The notes below the pieces were generated by a model that ran no database searches, had not been told where the DNA came from, and saw only the letters and a list, made by a program, of their open reading frames with translations. From assembly GCA_025056115.1 (NCBI GenBank), contig JANWVM010000004.1, forward strand, positions 1 to 64,000: a stretch of DNA of 64,000 nucleotides, given 5' to 3'. Positions 63,079-64,000 of this stretch are shown in pieces (position 1 is the first letter of the stretch; every line of letters starts with the position of its first letter). The position numbers and the translations under genes were made by a program. Source of the DNA: Gloeomargarita sp. SKYG116. Lineage in GTDB: Bacteria > Cyanobacteriota > Cyanobacteriia > Gloeomargaritales > Gloeomargaritaceae.

Positions 63079-64000
63079 GTGTCCAACCAGAATTTCAGGC
63101 GGCAGTTGAAAATAGAGGCCGAAAAATGGCGCCAGGAGGGATTAATTTCCCAGGAGACATGGCAACAACTCGTCACGCGCTATCAACTTGACCAACGCAC
63201 CCCAGAACCACCAATTTTCAGTGCCATTTTATATGCCACCGGCGGAATTTTAATTGGTTTAGCAGTCATTACCTTCGTCGCAGCTAACTGGCAGAACCTC
63301 GACAGGATTACCAAACTCATTTTGCTGATTGCCCTCCTGGTTGTCACTAACACATTGGGATTTTATTTATGGCAGCACACGAGTTCCTTGCGGCGTTTGG
63401 GTCAAGGGATACTCCTGACAGCCGGTTTGGTTCTAGGAGCCGTGATTGCCCTCGTCGCCCAAACGTTTAATCTCAGTGGACCCTGGTACGGTCTGTTCTT
63501 CGCCTGGAGCCTAGGGGTGTTGGTTATGGGCATCAGCTTGCGATGGCAACCCCTGGGGATGATGGGTTTCGTCCTCCTGCTGTTGGGCTACATCGGCTAC
63601 CTCACCATGAGGGATGCATCGTCAGAAGTCAATCTATTGGCGGAAGGAATGCCCTATTTTGCGATTCTGTTTGTGCCGCTGGCCTACTGGTTCAACTCAC
63701 GGGCCATTTTTGTGGTCATCACGCTGCTGTGGTTATTGAGTGTAGGGAAAGCGCTTGCCGGGCCATTGGCATTGCCGTTGCCAGCCATAATTCTGTGGGG
63801 ATATGGAGAGAGTTGGCAACTTGACCGGCTGGCTAATCGCCTATTCCCGACTGCGGGCACCCTGCAACCCGTCGCGCGAGCGATGAGTGTGGTGCTGCTT
63901 AGCCTGGGTCTGTTCATTTACTCTTTTCAATTCAGTTGGGATGGGTTGAGTAGAGAGGTATCCCGAAACAAATACGTTGGCCCCTTGCTGCTCATCTTAG
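63079..64000 (+). CDS. DUF2157 membrane protein (partial, C-terminus beyond the window)
   Basis: From GTG 63079 the frame stays open to the window end (307 codons). The cytosolic N-terminus (FRRQLKIEAEKWRQEGLISQETWQQLVTRYQLD) matches the DUF2157 start domain. It is followed by many membrane helices (AILYATGGILIGLAVITFVAANWQ, LILLIALLVVTNTLGFYLW, ILLTAGLVLGAVIALVAQTFNLSGPWY and more). The function is unknown. The GTG has only a weak GAGT/CAGG purine stretch upstream, so an alternative start a few codons away is possible. The gene is 75 nt downstream of argZ on the same strand. Confidence 0.82.
   Translation, partial: MSNQNFRRQLKIEAEKWRQEGLISQETWQQLVTRYQLDQRTPEPPIFSAILYATGGILIGLAVITFVAANWQNLDRITKLILLIALLVVTNTLGFYLWQHTSSLRRLGQGILLTAGLVLGAVIALVAQTFNLSGPWYGLFFAWSLGVLVMGISLRWQPLGMMGFVLLLLGYIGYLTMRDASSEVNLLAEGMPYFAILFVPLAYWFNSRAIFVVITLLWLLSVGKALAGPLALPLPAIILWGYGESWQLDRLANRLFPTAGTLQPVARAMSVVLLSLGLFIYSFQFSWDGLSREVSRNKYVGPLLLIL

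Noticed and set aside
1-64000. CRISPR array, prophage or large genomic island
   Set aside because: There are no regularly spaced direct repeats, no cas, integrase or phage structural genes, and base composition and gene packing look uniform throughout.

Overview
The window is chromosomal DNA of a cyanobacterium. The evidence is phosphoribulokinase with both regulatory cysteine pairs, a tandem-BMC carboxysome shell protein (CcmO), the magnesium-chelatase D subunit, a Δ9 acyl-lipid desaturase, the cyanobacterial arginine dihydrolase, a PilJ/PilL-type motility array, and several small families typical of cyanobacteria and plastids (DUF2499, DUF3593, DUF3110, DUF3386). Base composition is moderately GC-rich. 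Genes are tightly packed, with many 4-nt start/stop overlaps and convergent gene ends that overlap. The exact lineage cannot be settled from the sequence alone. No phage, IS transposase, CRISPR array or rRNA operon was seen.

Layout. 1-1.7 kb: 5' part of accC, tRNA-Leu(CAA) and tRNA-Gly(UCC). 1.7-4.2 kb: a DUF4129 membrane protein translationally coupled to chlD. 4.2-9.8 kb: an HpnI-like glycosyltransferase, then desC and a compact run DUF2499-DUF3593-sugar epimerase-GT4, facing fabG. 9.8-16.1 kb: a 12-repeat TPR protein, a secreted pentapeptide protein, a TPR protein coupled to rqcH, cobD and an AlkA-like glycosylase. 16.1-22.9 kb: an orphan sugar-type permease, pcrA, prk, a deoxyhypusine-synthase-like enzyme and a PMT-family mannosyltransferase. 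22.9-30.5 kb: lysS, DUF3110, a signalling block (histidine kinase, FHA, PP2C, α/β-hydrolase) and rnc. 30.5-36.9 kb: aldo/keto reductase, ArsA/Get3-like ATPase, a HAS-barrel protein, infB and rbgA. 36.9-45.1 kb: a CobW-type metallochaperone and the REC-CheW-MCP-CheA operon. 45.1-50.3 kb: ccmO, a GldA/GldF/GldG-like ABC system and a 2OG-Fe(II) oxygenase. 50.5-52.3 kb: an acetolactate synthase large subunit with an added zinc ribbon. 52.4-60.7 kb: a TonB-dependent metal-chelate uptake module (truncated receptor, binding protein, intact receptor, FecCD-type permease, ATPase, exbD, exbB, tonB). 60.9-64 kb: arginine dihydrolase/AgrE and the start of a DUF2157 membrane protein.

The most unusual signal lies between genes. 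Three copies of a short non-coding element with 10-bp terminal inverted repeats begin and end with TA. Two are 104 bp (about 79% identical) and one is 76 bp with an internal deletion. They look like an undescribed MITE family. Two copies sit directly against predicted metal-regulated promoters: one before the CobW gene, where the element's end supplies a candidate -35 box and a Zur/Fur-type palindrome covers the -10, and one before the TonB/ABC uptake genes, where a FurA-like box overlaps the promoter. Other points of interest are the decayed receptor paralogue, the zinc ribbon on acetolactate synthase, a compact FHA-PP2C-hydrolase operon, and the 69-nt antisense overlap of rqcH and cobD.
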